Counted from the stretch's first letter, positions 53,337-63,664 are shown. The stretch: 64,000 bases of DNA from 2-01-FULL-45-10 sp964450115 (GCA_964450115.1 CAYVCD010000001.1:1-64000), one strand, 5' to 3'. Numbers and translations are program-made. The notes: generated by a model not told the origin, from the sequence alone.

Positions 53337-54695
53337 ATGCATGACACAAAAGTAAATCTATCCGAAAAAGATATTCCGCAGAGCTGGTATAATGTCGCGG
53401 CGGATCTGCCATTTGAGCTGCCGCCGCCCATAAATCCTGGGACCGGAAAGCCCCTGGCAAAGGACGACCTGCGCGCCATATTTCCTTTGGCCCTGATAGA
53501 GCAGGAGATGAGCCGTAAGCGATGGATAGATATACCGAACGAAGTAAGGGACATATTGAAGATATGGCGGCCGACGCCACTAAAGAGGGCGCTACGTCTG
53601 GAGAAAGCGTTAAAGACCAAGTCGAGAATATACTATAAAGACGAGTCCGTTTCTCCGACGGGAAGCCACAAGACTAACACCGCCATAGCCCAAGCCTACT
53701 ATAATAAGAAAGAGGGCATAAAACGGATCACCACCGAGACCGGAGCCGGGCAGTGGGGATGCGCATTAAGCTATGCATGCAATGTATTCAATTTAGGATG
53801 CCGAGTCTATATGGTCAAGGTGAGCTTTCACCAGAAGCCTTTAAGAAAATCACTTATGCATATATGGGGCTCAGAAGTCATAGCGTCACCTTCCGAATTT
53901 ACAGAAAGCGGCAGGCAGATGTTGAAGCAGGATCCGCATTGCCAGGGCTCACTCGGCATGGCGATATCGGAGGCTGTCGAAGAGGCCGCGAAGAACAAAG
54001 AGGCCAATTACGCTTTGGGCAGCGTGCTCAACCATGTTCTCCTGCACCAGACAGTTATAGGGCTGGAGACGAAGAAGCAGCTGAAGATAATGGGCGAGAA
54101 GAGGCCCGATTATCTGATCGCCTGCGTTGGCGGAGGAAGTAATTTCGGGGGCTTCGCGTTCCCGTTCGTTAAAGACAGGATAAAGGATAGCAGGATAAAG
54201 ATAGTGGCGGTCGAGCCATCCGCATGCCCAAGCCTAACGAAGGGCGTATATGCCTACGATCACGGTGATACCGCTTCGCTTACGCCTCTATTAAAGATGT
54301 TTACGCTTGGCCACACATTCATGCCGCCCGGTATCCATGCCGGCGGTCTACGTTATCACGGCTGTTCTCCGCTTGTAAGCGCCATAGCGGCGAAGGGCTT
54401 GATCGAATCTAAATCCTACCATCAGCTCGAGGTATTTAAAGCCGCTGTGCTATTCGCGAAGACAGAAGGCATGGTGCCGGCACCTGAGACCGCGCATGCC
54501 ATTAAATGCGCTATCGATATGGCCACAAAGGACAAGAAGGAGAAGTGCGTCGTCTTCAATTTTAGCGGTCACGGCTTTCTCGATCTATCGGCATATGACA
54601 GGTTCTATAGCGGAGAGCTCAAGAACTATGCCTATCCAGCTCACCAGATAAAGAAGGCCTTAAAGAGCCTTCCCAAAGTCTTCTCACCTAAGTAA
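53337..54695 (+). CDS. trpB: Tryptophan synthase beta-like protein (TrpB2 type)
   Basis: 452 residues, the longer TrpB2 form. The PLP lysine is in SPTGSHKTNTA (about residue 110), with GAGQWG, a phosphate-binding loop CVGGGSNFGG, and GLRYHG further on. TrpB2 proteins condense indole and serine and often work without TrpA; no trpA or other trp genes are nearby. It starts 21 bp after gspG but is unlikely to be functionally related to it. Confidence 0.93.
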   Translation: MHDTKVNLSEKDIPQSWYNVAADLPFELPPPINPGTGKPLAKDDLRAIFPLALIEQEMSRKRWIDIPNEVRDILKIWRPTPLKRALRLEKALKTKSRIYYKDESVSPTGSHKTNTAIAQAYYNKKEGIKRITTETGAGQWGCALSYACNVFNLGCRVYMVKVSFHQKPLRKSLMHIWGSEVIASPSEFTESGRQMLKQDPHCQGSLGMAISEAVEEAAKNKEANYALGSVLNHVLLHQTVIGLETKKQLKIMGEKRPDYLIACVGGGSNFGGFAFPFVKDRIKDSRIKIVAVEPSACPSLTKGVYAYDHGDTASLTPLLKMFTLGHTFMPPGIHAGGLRYHGCSPLVSAIAAKGLIESKSYHQLEVFKAAVLFAKTEGMVPAPETAHAIKCAIDMATKDKKEKCVVFNFSGHGFLDLSAYDRFYSGELKNYAYPAHQIKKALKSLPKVFSPK

Positions 54696-54771
54696 AAGTG
54701 GTTAATCCCAGTCACCATTAGCATGGAATTTTGCAAAAATGTTAAGGAATAAAATAGATAGCTATTGAGTG

Positions 54772-54799
54772 TTGACATCAGGCTGTTTTAATGTATAAT
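54772..54799 (+). promoter_or_regulatory. Strong sigma70-type promoter
   Basis: Perfect TTGACA (54772-54777), 16-bp spacer, perfect TATAAT (54794-54799), and an AGGAGA at 54828-54833 ahead of the GTG at 54841. Confidence 0.85.
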
Positions 54800-54840
54800 C
54801 TATATACATTTAAGAAAACAGAAAGATAGGAGAAACTCAA

Positions 54841-57800
54841 GTGAATTCAGACGTGAGCACTTGTGTTGCGACAAACACATCTATTATTAAGAATAAGCCA
54901 TTTAGGGTAATGGTCATCGCCATTACTTTGATGGCTTTTTTTGTCAATATATTTGCCTACGAACTGGCTTCCGCAGCGCCTGTCATAACAGCTCAGGCAT
55001 TTAAGAGCCTAAGTCCCGATACATTCTCCTTGCCCAAAGACCTTGGCGATATAAAGGATTCCTGGGCCCCCTCAAAACAGAGTCTAAAGAATACCATTAT
55101 CCACATCCAGGATGCCCATTGTAATTACGCCGCTCAAGCCAAGATAGCCCAGATCGTTGGGTATCTGAATTCAAGCTATGGCATCGATACGATCAATCTT
55201 GAAGGCGGAGCGGGGGATTACGACCTTTCCGCGTTTTCGGCTATTCAAGAGAAGGATAAGCGCGACAAGGCTGCCGACCATTTCGTTAAAGAAGGCCTAG
55301 TCAACGGCTCGGAGCTATTTGCGATAAATAACCCGGATAAAGTAAAGCTGTGGGGCATAGAGGACACTAAACTTTATGTTGAGAACCTATCAGTCTACAG
55401 GAACTCCCTCAAGAATAAGGACCGGATCGATAAGGTTCTTAAGTCTATCAGTTATATGTTGACCAACCTCAAAATGCATATCTACTCAAAAGAGCTTCTT
55501 GAGTTTGATACAAAATACGTCCAATACAAGGCGGGCTCTCTCGACTTCAAAGAGTATCTGATATATATAATAGGTAAGGCAAAAGAGAAAGCGGTGGGCT
55601 TGGACCAGTTCAAAGATATATCGCTCTTGAAACAGACCTTCGTTGAGGAGAAGAATATTGACTTCAAGAAGGCGAACGTTCAAAGAGATCAGCTTATAGA
55701 CAAACTGCAGAAAGAGCTCTCTAAAGATGAGGTAAGCGAGCTGGTCTCTAGGGCTCTTGAATTCAGGTCCGATAAGCTATCGGAAGGAGATTTTTATAAG
55801 TATCTTGCTAAAAAGTCAAAGACGGTAGAAATAGACCTGGGTGCCTTCCCGGAGCTAAAAAAATATATCGCATACACCGCAACATATGCCGCCATAGATA
55901 AAGTAAGGATAATGGAAGAGGTAGAGAATCTTGAGAATAGATTAAAGGAAATCTTGTGTGGCAGCGAGAAGGAGAGGGACCTGATACTTCTATCCAAGAA
56001 CCTTATCCTCACAAAGAACATATTCAATATCTCAATTACGCCGGACGATCATAAGTACTATAAAAAGAATGTGGATGAATTCAGTACCGATAAATATGTT
56101 ACTTTTATAAAGAGAGAAGCTTTGCTATATAAGATCACCACAAAGCTTGACGAAAATATAAGCTCTCTCGATGATGACCGCGAGGAGATGGCCAGTTTCT
56201 ATGAATGTTCGTTCAAACGCGATGCCGCATTTATCAAGAACATAAAATGCAACAAGGCGGCTATAGTTGTAACCGGAGGGTTCCATACTGAAAATCTAAA
56301 GGCCCTATTTAAAAAGAATAATATTGCCTATGTTTCCATTATGCCTAATTTCAAAAACCGCAACGGTTACGAATCGCCGTACTACAAGCTGTTATCAGGC
56401 GAAAATAGCCTTGATGTAAAAGACGCGCTGCCATCGGTCATAAATAAAACATTAGCAATTGCATCACCGCAAAATAGAGCTATTACTGATGAGATTGCCG
56501 CAGCAGGCCTATCAGCCGGTATATCCGAAAGAATACCCGAAGAAAAAATCGCGCCTAAGAATATGATGAAGATCGCTTTCTGGAAGACTTTATTGGCTGT
56601 GGCGCTTGGCTGGAGCGCAGCGTATCTGGCCGGCCAGGTGGTCGTTATGGATCTCCAAATTAAGGCGGTGATTTCAGGGGTAGCAACCGGATTTTTAACC
56701 TGGGTCTTTCATTCGCACCATAGGTCAAACCGCAATGACCGAAAAGTTATAGGGCTCTCGGTAGGCGCGGCTGTTGTTGCGGAAACCCTGACAGCCGGGT
56801 TGATTTACGTCTCATTGTTATCTCTGTATATATTACGGATTGCGCACGTTGCGATCAACAAGGCGATATATAATTATGTCCAGGAGATACAGCGTGGAAG
56901 GAACGTCTCCTGCGGCACGATATGCGAGGCGGGACACCAGGAGCTGCTTGATGTCCAATTAAGATTGTATTATCAGGGATTGATCAATGGCGTGGCCGGA
57001 AAAGATTCTGTCAGCGAAGATATATTAAGCGAGAAGGCGGCGCTGAACGCGCTGAAACTTTCCGACAAACTGATAGACTACGGAACTTCAAAAGAACAAT
57101 TGGAGGAGATCGTAGAGTATATACACAAAAAAAGCGGCATACCCGATGACGTATCTATTTTATTCGCGATCCCTCCCGATGGAAACAATCTCTGGTATAT
57201 CGATAACCCGGACAGGCCCGGAGAAAGGCTCTACGCCGGTGGCCACTTCAATCAAAAAGCAACACGTATTCATATTTCCTTGCCATTAATATTATCTCAA
57301 GAATACCCGCAAGAGGCTGCCTATGCCATAGCCATGCACGAATATCAGCACATACAGGTAATAAGAGACGAGCTCCGGGAAGAAATTAGCCACGATCCGG
57401 CGGAAGATGAAGGAATGAGGATCGTAACTGCCGCCGCCATAAAGGAGCTGGGGTATGGTGGATTAATAACTATGGGCCTTGATGAATTGTTCATAAATAA
57501 TATGATTCGCTCGGGCTCGTTTAATAGAGAGATGGCTTACATATCGATGCAAGGCGCCCTGACGTCATTATTTTCAGACTATGATAAAGCGGGAGAATTT
57601 GTGGATATAATGAAAGAATTTGAGAGGCTGGGGATATTTGATCCTTCAAATGAAGTCGACCTTGAGAATATGGCCGCAGCCGCTATAGGCTTATTAAAAA
57701 CCGGCATAATGGCGGTCTACATCCGCGGAGGCAAAACGTATTATCTGGTTCGGGTAAAAACGGATGAGTATGCGGCGAATTTCGATCTCGACAGGCAAGT

Positions 57801-59208
57801 AGGAAGGTGGGGCGGAAAACCTGTGTTTTTGAATGAGAGTGCAGGTGGCGAGGGAGATGGCCTGAGAGAACTCACCGGAGTCGATGAGGATGAGGGCGAT
57901 GACAGGGCAGTCCCCGTAGAAATAACCGGCAGCGGGCAGATCAGGACAATACGTAACCCTGCGAATGGAGATATTATACCTATTGATGAAAGGCGGGTAA
58001 TGCTTTTATCGGATGATGGAGAAATGGATTACAGAATAGAGATAAATGAAAGAGACCGTATATTTGCGCTTAACAACCCAAAAAACAGGTACGTGATCGC
58101 CAAGGTTGCCGGAAGGCCTGGGGATCCTCTGTATCTACATTCCGTAACGGAAAACGGTATTACGGAAGAGGTATCTTATCAGCCTTATAACGGTAGGTTC
58201 TTATTTTGGGTATGTGAAATTTCACCGGGGACCTACAAGGTCCTTCCATACAAGCAGGTCTCAGAAGATGTAACCGCGCCTAAGCCCATATTGGCGTGGG
58301 TAACTTATAAAGACGGCGTGGTGGGCGATGTGACGAGGATAGACCGCCAGCCGCCGGACGGAGGCAGGGATTATACGCAGTGGGTCGCTGAATTCAGGGA
58401 TGCAACAGAACCGATAACAGCGCAGTCTCTTGTGCTGCGCACCGAGGGCAGCGGCACGCGCGATCTCGATATCGCCAATATCAGAAGAGCCATGCAAGAA
58501 GTCGGCGAGAAGAGGACCGATATTCTGGATGTTCTAAAAGAATTTAACCGGTTGATTGATATGAAAAAGAATGGGGAGCTATTAGGGGCGCTTTTGAAGT
58601 TCCTGACCGCGGTGAGGGCGCCACAGGAGCCGAGGGTATTCTTCATACCGCGCGATGAAAGTAATAAGGCTATATATGACGGCACAAAGAGCGATATAAA
58701 ATATGCACTCGAGAAAGAAGGATTTAAGAATATAGGGATCGTCTTTTACGATGGCACACAAAAAGACCTCGACAATGCTTATGGCAGACAGCTTGCTAAT
58801 TATAAGTCCGTGTTAAATATGCCCGGAGCGCTCGCGCTGGCGTATGTCGATTCCGGTATGGTTGATGAAGCCACATTTAATAAGCACAACGAAGATAACG
58901 CGTCCTACAAATGGATGCGTGAAAATATTCCCCAAGGTGTTTCAGCTAATGAACTATTCATGCATGTAGCATTCGGTCTGCCGGTCCTTGACTTCGCGAA
59001 AAATTCTACAGACGCAGACCATAAACAGAAGCTTCTCGATATAATAGAGAGGATGGTAGACAGCGACTCCGTAAATATTGATCTGCTGAAATCGGATCCG
59101 AATAGCATATTCACTTTCGCATTTATATTGGTACTACAGAAGCTCGATATAGATAAAGATATGCGCGAAAGAGAGCTTTCGCTCAAAGAGATATTGACTG
59201 CCGCATAA
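54841..59208 (+). CDS. Large secreted protein with QDAH/GGFH domain, membrane helices and HExxH peptidase motif
   Basis: 1455 residues, GTG start with AGGAGA. Signal-anchor-like helix at about 22-42, then a ~530-residue N-terminal domain shared with the protein at 59455; its conserved motifs are IHIQDAHCNYAAQ (near 87) and VTGGFHTENL (near 476). Two or three membrane helices at about 580-670 (TLLAVALGWSAAYLAGQVVV), then AMHEYQHIQV near 833, a zinc-peptidase HExxH motif with a following acidic helix. The C-terminal ~600 residues are not recognised. The GxxH-like motifs loosely recall the TraB/ChaN/EreA hydrolase group, but this is speculative. Confidence 0.75.
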   Translation: MNSDVSTCVATNTSIIKNKPFRVMVIAITLMAFFVNIFAYELASAAPVITAQAFKSLSPDTFSLPKDLGDIKDSWAPSKQSLKNTIIHIQDAHCNYAAQAKIAQIVGYLNSSYGIDTINLEGGAGDYDLSAFSAIQEKDKRDKAADHFVKEGLVNGSELFAINNPDKVKLWGIEDTKLYVENLSVYRNSLKNKDRIDKVLKSISYMLTNLKMHIYSKELLEFDTKYVQYKAGSLDFKEYLIYIIGKAKEKAVGLDQFKDISLLKQTFVEEKNIDFKKANVQRDQLIDKLQKELSKDEVSELVSRALEFRSDKLSEGDFYKYLAKKSKTVEIDLGAFPELKKYIAYTATYAAIDKVRIMEEVENLENRLKEILCGSEKERDLILLSKNLILTKNIFNISITPDDHKYYKKNVDEFSTDKYVTFIKREALLYKITTKLDENISSLDDDREEMASFYECSFKRDAAFIKNIKCNKAAIVVTGGFHTENLKALFKKNNIAYVSIMPNFKNRNGYESPYYKLLSGENSLDVKDALPSVINKTLAIASPQNRAITDEIAAAGLSAGISERIPEEKIAPKNMMKIAFWKTLLAVALGWSAAYLAGQVVVMDLQIKAVISGVATGFLTWVFHSHHRSNRNDRKVIGLSVGAAVVAETLTAGLIYVSLLSLYILRIAHVAINKAIYNYVQEIQRGRNVSCGTICEAGHQELLDVQLRLYYQGLINGVAGKDSVSEDILSEKAALNALKLSDKLIDYGTSKEQLEEIVEYIHKKSGIPDDVSILFAIPPDGNNLWYIDNPDRPGERLYAGGHFNQKATRIHISLPLILSQEYPQEAAYAIAMHEYQHIQVIRDELREEISHDPAEDEGMRIVTAAAIKELGYGGLITMGLDELFINNMIRSGSFNREMAYISMQGALTSLFSDYDKAGEFVDIMKEFERLGIFDPSNEVDLENMAAAAIGLLKTGIMAVYIRGGKTYYLVRVKTDEYAANFDLDRQVGRWGGKPVFLNESAGGEGDGLRELTGVDEDEGDDRAVPVEITGSGQIRTIRNPANGDIIPIDERRVMLLSDDGEMDYRIEINERDRIFALNNPKNRYVIAKVAGRPGDPLYLHSVTENGITEEVSYQPYNGRFLFWVCEISPGTYKVLPYKQVSEDVTAPKPILAWVTYKDGVVGDVTRIDRQPPDGGRDYTQWVAEFRDATEPITAQSLVLRTEGSGTRDLDIANIRRAMQEVGEKRTDILDVLKEFNRLIDMKKNGELLGALLKFLTAVRAPQEPRVFFIPRDESNKAIYDGTKSDIKYALEKEGFKNIGIVFYDGTQKDLDNAYGRQLANYKSVLNMPGALALAYVDSGMVDEATFNKHNEDNASYKWMRENIPQGVSANELFMHVAFGLPVLDFAKNSTDADHKQKLLDIIERMVDSDSVNIDLLKSDPNSIFTFAFILVLQKLDIDKDMRERELSLKEILTAA

Positions 59209-59215
59209 GATTTGA

Positions 59216-59285
59216 CCGGATCGTCGGAACGCCCTTTAAGGGTCTCACGTCCCCTTAAATAAGAGCCGGCGGTCCGGTTTTTTAA
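59216..59285 (+). terminator. Long-stem Rho-independent terminator
   Basis: A 12-bp stem with two G-U pairs (59216-59227 with 59266-59277) encloses a second small hairpin and is followed by TTTTTTAA, right after the large protein's stop. Confidence 0.8.
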
Positions 59286-59354
59286 TAAAATTATCCATAT
59301 TTAGGCTCAATTGTTAGCATATAAAAAAGCAAGCTTCCCTATGAGCTAATCCTA

Positions 59355-59363
59355 TGGTATACT
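59355..59363 (+). promoter_or_regulatory. Extended -10 promoter of the second large protein
   Basis: TGGTATACT, an extended -10 element (TG one base before TATACT, 59358-59363); the -35 region is weak. It lies 92 bp before the ATG at 59455, which has GAAGGA at 59441-59446. Confidence 0.5.
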
Positions 59364-59454
59364 ATATAGTGAAGAGAAAGGTGTTTTTTTTCGGGCCACT
59401 TTGTAAGAAATTTTAAAAAGTGGTGTAATTCAACCAGATAGAAGGATGTGTTAG

Positions 59455-62298
59455 ATGTTTGACGCTAGATCTAATACGCCAAGATCCGGTTTTGTAAGGC
59501 CTACAAAGGTAAAAGAAGGCTTCTTTACCTTGAGGCCTTTTTTTATTGTTTCGCTGGCTCTACTCTTTTCATTCAATGCATTAGGAGGTGACTTGTTAGT
59601 TGGTGAACTTTGGGCTGCCAGGGAGTCTTCGGGGCTTACTAGCGTCGGCCTTGACAGCACGGGCAGCCCATCACCTCTTAAAATCTTGAGCGCGGCCAAC
59701 TTCACCCTGCCTCAGGAGCTTGGATACATTCAGGAATCTACCGAAGTCCCGAACTCCGGCAGGACCGTAATACATATCCAGGATGCCCATTGTAATTATG
59801 CCGCTCAGAAGTCAATTGCGGAAATATTGAACTATCTTACTACCGAATATGGCATCAATACCGTTAACTGCGAAGGCGCTGCCGAAGGTTATGACCTATC
59901 TCCGTTTACCGATATACCCGAAAAAGAGGTGAGAGAGAAGACTGCCGACTTTTTCGTGAAGGAAGGAGTCGTGAGCGCGGCTGAATATTACGCTGTGAAT
60001 AATCCCAAGAAGGTGAGCCTGTGGGGAGTGGAAGATCCGAATCTCTATCTGAAGAATCTGAAAGTATACAGGGACTCACTGGCACACAAAGATGAGGTAG
60101 ATCTGTACATCAAGTCTGTAAGATATATCCTCGACAACCTTAAGCGGCACATATATTCGGATGAATTGCAGGAGTTCGACAGGCAGTACACCGGATACAA
60201 AGAAGGCAAAATACCTTTTAAAGAGTATATGCTCTATCTTACCGCCGCGGCACGCAAGAGGATGATCGATATAAAATCTTTTCCCAACATATACCTCTTA
60301 AGCCAGACGCTCTCCGAAGAGGATAAGATAAATTTTAAGCACGCCAACAACGAGAAGGATGAGGTCGTCGATAAACTTAAGAAGTCCCTGTCGAGGAACG
60401 AAATGGAAGAGCTTATGACGATGGTCGCCAAGCTAAAGACTGAACGGATCTCTCAGGCCGATTTTTACGCCTATCTTGCAAAGAAGGCAAGATCGGTAAA
60501 GCTGGAGCTGAAAGATTATCCGGAACTTCATAATTACATCATATACATCTCAATATACGGAGCCATAGACAGGACAAAGATCACAAAAGAGATGGATGAA
60601 CTAGAGAACAAGATAAGCGAATCTCTGTACGAGAACGATACGCAGAGAGAGCTCGGTATATTATCCAAGAATCTCACGCTCACTAAGAATATATTCAACA
60701 TATCTCTGACCAGGGATGATTTTACGTACTATATGGAACATAGGTCCACATTCGCAGTGGCGAATTATGTCAAATTTATCGACGCCAACGCGCCTCTTTA
60801 CAAAATAAGCGCTATTCTTAGTAAGAATATCGACAGGTTAGACCAATATCGGGATAATATGGACCAATTCTACGAGACTTCGCTCGAAAGGGATAAAGCG
60901 TTCATAAAGAATATTAAATTCACGGATCACGACAGGCCGAACTCTATAATAATCACTGGAGGTTTCCATACGGAGAACCTGCGCGAGCTTTTCAAGAATG
61001 AGAATGTATCCTATATCTCGATAATGCCCAAGTTCAAGAATGAGAAAGATTATGTAAGCCCGTATATGAAGCGCCTAGCCGGCCAAAGGACGGCGATCGA
61101 GAACGTGATCGATACGGCCATACCGGCTATCCTGAACCTGCAGGTCGCCGAGATATTGGCAGCGAGGCTTGCCGATTCGTTTTACGGTAAAATAACGGTA
61201 GAGTTCTTTAAACGCATATTGGTGCCGATGGTTGCCGCTCTCATAAGAGGCCAGAGTTTCATACTGCGAGTGGGTAGGGGCATTCGGGTCAAAGGCTCTG
61301 ACAGGGACGATCAGGAAAAATTCGTCATCTTCCCCAGGGGGCCGGGTCCGGATATCTTAGGAGACCCTGTAGTCAAGGCATCGCTAGAACCGAACCAGCA
61401 AGCGAACGCGGTCCTCACGAGGACAGCCTCAGGTGAGCTTGAATTTGGACCGGTCACCGGACAGCCTCAGGAAAAGGTTACCGAAACTATGCCTGAAGAA
61501 GAAGCAGTCGTGGAAGCACCGGCTGTGCCGGTAGGCGTGACACCTGCGTTGACGGACGAAGAGAGATTTGCGCAGGATGTTATACGGCCTCTTTCAGGCG
61601 ACGTAAGAAAAGGAGTTTTGAACATCTATCTTATTAAGACCACGCCTCAGACAATAGCGGGCATGGCAGCCTCGGCCAGTGGAGCCAGGAACGTATTTGA
61701 GAAGAAGCTCGGACTAGACACGGTCATACTGTACTATACGGATGCTAAGGGGCAGAGGGCTCAGTTAAAGCGGCTGACTCAACTATTTTCGCAGAGGGAA
61801 AACAAGGAAAGATATCCCATGGCATTTGCAAATTGTATGGATACACAGGAGCTCAAGGCGGTGCGGGCCTTTATCAGCAGGAATCGTTCACTTAAAGATA
61901 TGATAGCCATAGGCAGGGACTTCGGCAAAGGAAGGAATCGAATCCCCGAACAGGTCAAGGTCATGTTCGTTGGCAGCACTATAATGAACGATAGAAGGTT
62001 GAGTAAGACTTTTAATATGAGCGCCGCATCTCTATTCGAGAGCAGGAAGAATATGTTACAGGCTTTCGAAAAGTACGGCATTATCAGCATCAGCGATATA
62101 AACAAGGTCCTGTCAGCTAAAGGGAAGATGATAGAGATTTCCACCATAGATAGTCTCACAGTAGAACATGCTGACTTACTGGCAGATATAATGGATAATA
62201 TCTGGAAGGGTGCCTTGTTATTGAATTGCTCGAAAGTAGACTGGAAGACATTCGATGAGTGGAAGAAGTCCCAGGAACAACTCCTGCGATCCGTCTAA
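59455..62298 (+). CDS. Large secreted paralogue with QDAH/GGFH domain
   Basis: 947 residues. Signal-anchor-like helix at about 24-40, then the N-terminal domain it shares with the 54841 protein: VIHIQDAHCNYAAQKS near 104, EGAAEGYDLSPF, TKNIFNISLTRDDF, and IITGGFHTENLRELF near 500. After ~560 the sequence departs: a Pro/Glu-rich linker around 650-700 and a C-terminal domain (LNIYLIKTTPQTIAGMAASA) not recognised. No HExxH here. It has its own promoter. Confidence 0.75.
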   Translation: MFDARSNTPRSGFVRPTKVKEGFFTLRPFFIVSLALLFSFNALGGDLLVGELWAARESSGLTSVGLDSTGSPSPLKILSAANFTLPQELGYIQESTEVPNSGRTVIHIQDAHCNYAAQKSIAEILNYLTTEYGINTVNCEGAAEGYDLSPFTDIPEKEVREKTADFFVKEGVVSAAEYYAVNNPKKVSLWGVEDPNLYLKNLKVYRDSLAHKDEVDLYIKSVRYILDNLKRHIYSDELQEFDRQYTGYKEGKIPFKEYMLYLTAAARKRMIDIKSFPNIYLLSQTLSEEDKINFKHANNEKDEVVDKLKKSLSRNEMEELMTMVAKLKTERISQADFYAYLAKKARSVKLELKDYPELHNYIIYISIYGAIDRTKITKEMDELENKISESLYENDTQRELGILSKNLTLTKNIFNISLTRDDFTYYMEHRSTFAVANYVKFIDANAPLYKISAILSKNIDRLDQYRDNMDQFYETSLERDKAFIKNIKFTDHDRPNSIIITGGFHTENLRELFKNENVSYISIMPKFKNEKDYVSPYMKRLAGQRTAIENVIDTAIPAILNLQVAEILAARLADSFYGKITVEFFKRILVPMVAALIRGQSFILRVGRGIRVKGSDRDDQEKFVIFPRGPGPDILGDPVVKASLEPNQQANAVLTRTASGELEFGPVTGQPQEKVTETMPEEEAVVEAPAVPVGVTPALTDEERFAQDVIRPLSGDVRKGVLNIYLIKTTPQTIAGMAASASGARNVFEKKLGLDTVILYYTDAKGQRAQLKRLTQLFSQRENKERYPMAFANCMDTQELKAVRAFISRNRSLKDMIAIGRDFGKGRNRIPEQVKVMFVGSTIMNDRRLSKTFNMSAASLFESRKNMLQAFEKYGIISISDINKVLSAKGKMIEISTIDSLTVEHADLLADIMDNIWKGALLLNCSKVDWKTFDEWKKSQEQLLRSV

Positions 62299-62328
62299 TC
62301 CGTAATAACCAAATCCCGTATTTTTTTC

Positions 62329-62357
62329 TTGACAAATGATACCATTATGGTATCATT
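62329..62357 (+). promoter_or_regulatory. Promoter with overlapping palindromic Rrf2 operator
   Basis: Perfect TTGACA (62329-62334), 16-bp spacer and TATCAT (62351-62356) with extended TG. A 23-bp palindrome (62335-62357, half AATGATACCAT) fills the spacer and -10, a position where bound regulator would block polymerase. Confidence 0.8.
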
Positions 62358-62374
62358 ATCGCACGAGGCTTAAG

Positions 62375-62779
62375 ATGAAACTGATATCGAGAAACACCGA
62401 TTATGCAGTAAGAGCGGTCTGTTACATAGCGCGACAGGATAAAAGGATGGTATCCGTCGCAGAACTGGTGAAGGCTTTAGGGATCCCCAGGCCATTCTTG
62501 AGGAAGATACTGCAGGTCTTGAATAAAAAAAGGATCCTCATCTCCAATAAAGGCTCCGGAGGCGGATTTAAGCTGGCTCGCAAGGAAGAGAAGATATTTT
62601 TATCGGAACTTATGGAGGCGTTCCAGGGGCCTTTTAAATTAAATGAATGCACGTTCAAAAAAGAGTTATGCCCTAATAGAAAATTCTGCTGGCTTAAGAA
62701 CAAGATAGATATCATAGAAGATAAAGTGCTGTCAGAGTTAAGTACTGTTTCAATAGATTCCATACTGAAAGGAAAATAG
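62375..62779 (+). CDS. Rrf2-family iron-sulfur regulator
   Basis: 134 residues from ATG 62375 with GAGG upstream; the longer frame from 62336 is the promoter. Winged helix typical of Rrf2 (MKLISRNTDYAVRAVCYIAR, GIPRPFLRKILQVLNKKRIL, KGSGGGFKLAR) with three cysteines C92, C99, C105 (NECTFKKELCPNRKFCWLK) that can hold an Fe-S cluster, as in NsrR, IscR and RsrR. It probably represses its own operon and senses NO, oxygen or Fe-S state, in keeping with the downstream hcp. Confidence 0.9.
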   Translation: MKLISRNTDYAVRAVCYIARQDKRMVSVAELVKALGIPRPFLRKILQVLNKKRILISNKGSGGGFKLARKEEKIFLSELMEAFQGPFKLNECTFKKELCPNRKFCWLKNKIDIIEDKVLSELSTVSIDSILKGK

Positions 62780-62782
62780 CCT

Positions 62783-63664
62783 ATGGCTAAGAGAAAGATA
62801 ATAAAGATAGATGAAGATAAGTGCAACGGCTGCAAGCTGTGTATTCCGAATTGTCCTGAAGGAGCTCTGCAGGTAATAGACGGTAAGGCGCGGCTGATCA
62901 GTGATCTATTCTGTGATGGCCTTGGCGCATGTATAGGCCATTGCCCTCAAGGCGCTATCAATATAGAGGAAAGAGAAGCCGAAAAGTACGATGAGAAGAA
63001 GGTTATGGTTAATATAGTGAAGCATGGCAAGAATACCATAATCGCGCATATAAAACACTTAAGGGAGCACAACGAGTTTGGTTATCTCAAAGAGGCCATG
63101 GACTATCTTGTTACCAAAGGTATAAAGATAAGGCCAGGTGATCTCACAGATACAGTTGCTTCGGGCCCATGCGGTTGTCCGGGTTCAAAGGTCAGCCAAC
63201 AAAAAAATGCCGGTCTTGCTCCCGAAAAGCGCCTGCCCGACTGCACGCTAACTCCATCGAGGCAGGCGGGCCTGACCCCTTCGAAGACCCCTTCACGGCT
63301 TACAACATGGCCGGTGCAGTTAAAGCTGGTGCCGGCCTTCGCGCCGTTCCTAAATGGCGCGGATCTCCTGATAGCGGCGGACTGTGTGCCATTCGCGTAT
63401 GCCGACTTCCACGAGGACCTCTTAAAAGGAAAGATACTGCTCGTAGGGTGTCCGAAGCTGGATGACATCGCGTATCATAAGGAGAAGATAACTCAAATCA
63501 TAATGAATAATGATATTAAGTCCATAACACACGCTCATATGGAGGTGCCGTGTTGTTTTGGTTTTCTATCTATAATAAAGGACGCGATCGCGCAATCAGG
63601 GAAGAAGATCCCTTTCAGCGATGTTACTATCAGCATAACCGGAGAAAGAATAAAGGAGGTTTAA
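62783..63664 (+). CDS. 4Fe-4S ferredoxin-type protein with CPGS and WPVQL signature
   Basis: 293 residues. Two 4Fe-4S motifs (CNGCKLCIPNCPEGAL and CDGLGACIGHCPQGAI), then SGPCGCPGS, WPVQLKLVPAFAPF, ADLLIAADCVPFAYADFHED, GCPKLDD, and MEVPCC. This family often neighbours hcp and probably feeds it electrons. The part between CPGS and WPVQL is a linker with a repeat-like DNA segment (63220-63300, GCCTGCC/GGCAGGC arms). It lies 4 bp after the Rrf2 stop. Confidence 0.88.
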   Translation: MAKRKIIKIDEDKCNGCKLCIPNCPEGALQVIDGKARLISDLFCDGLGACIGHCPQGAINIEEREAEKYDEKKVMVNIVKHGKNTIIAHIKHLREHNEFGYLKEAMDYLVTKGIKIRPGDLTDTVASGPCGCPGSKVSQQKNAGLAPEKRLPDCTLTPSRQAGLTPSKTPSRLTTWPVQLKLVPAFAPFLNGADLLIAADCVPFAYADFHEDLLKGKILLVGCPKLDDIAYHKEKITQIIMNNDIKSITHAHMEVPCCFGFLSIIKDAIAQSGKKIPFSDVTISITGERIKEV

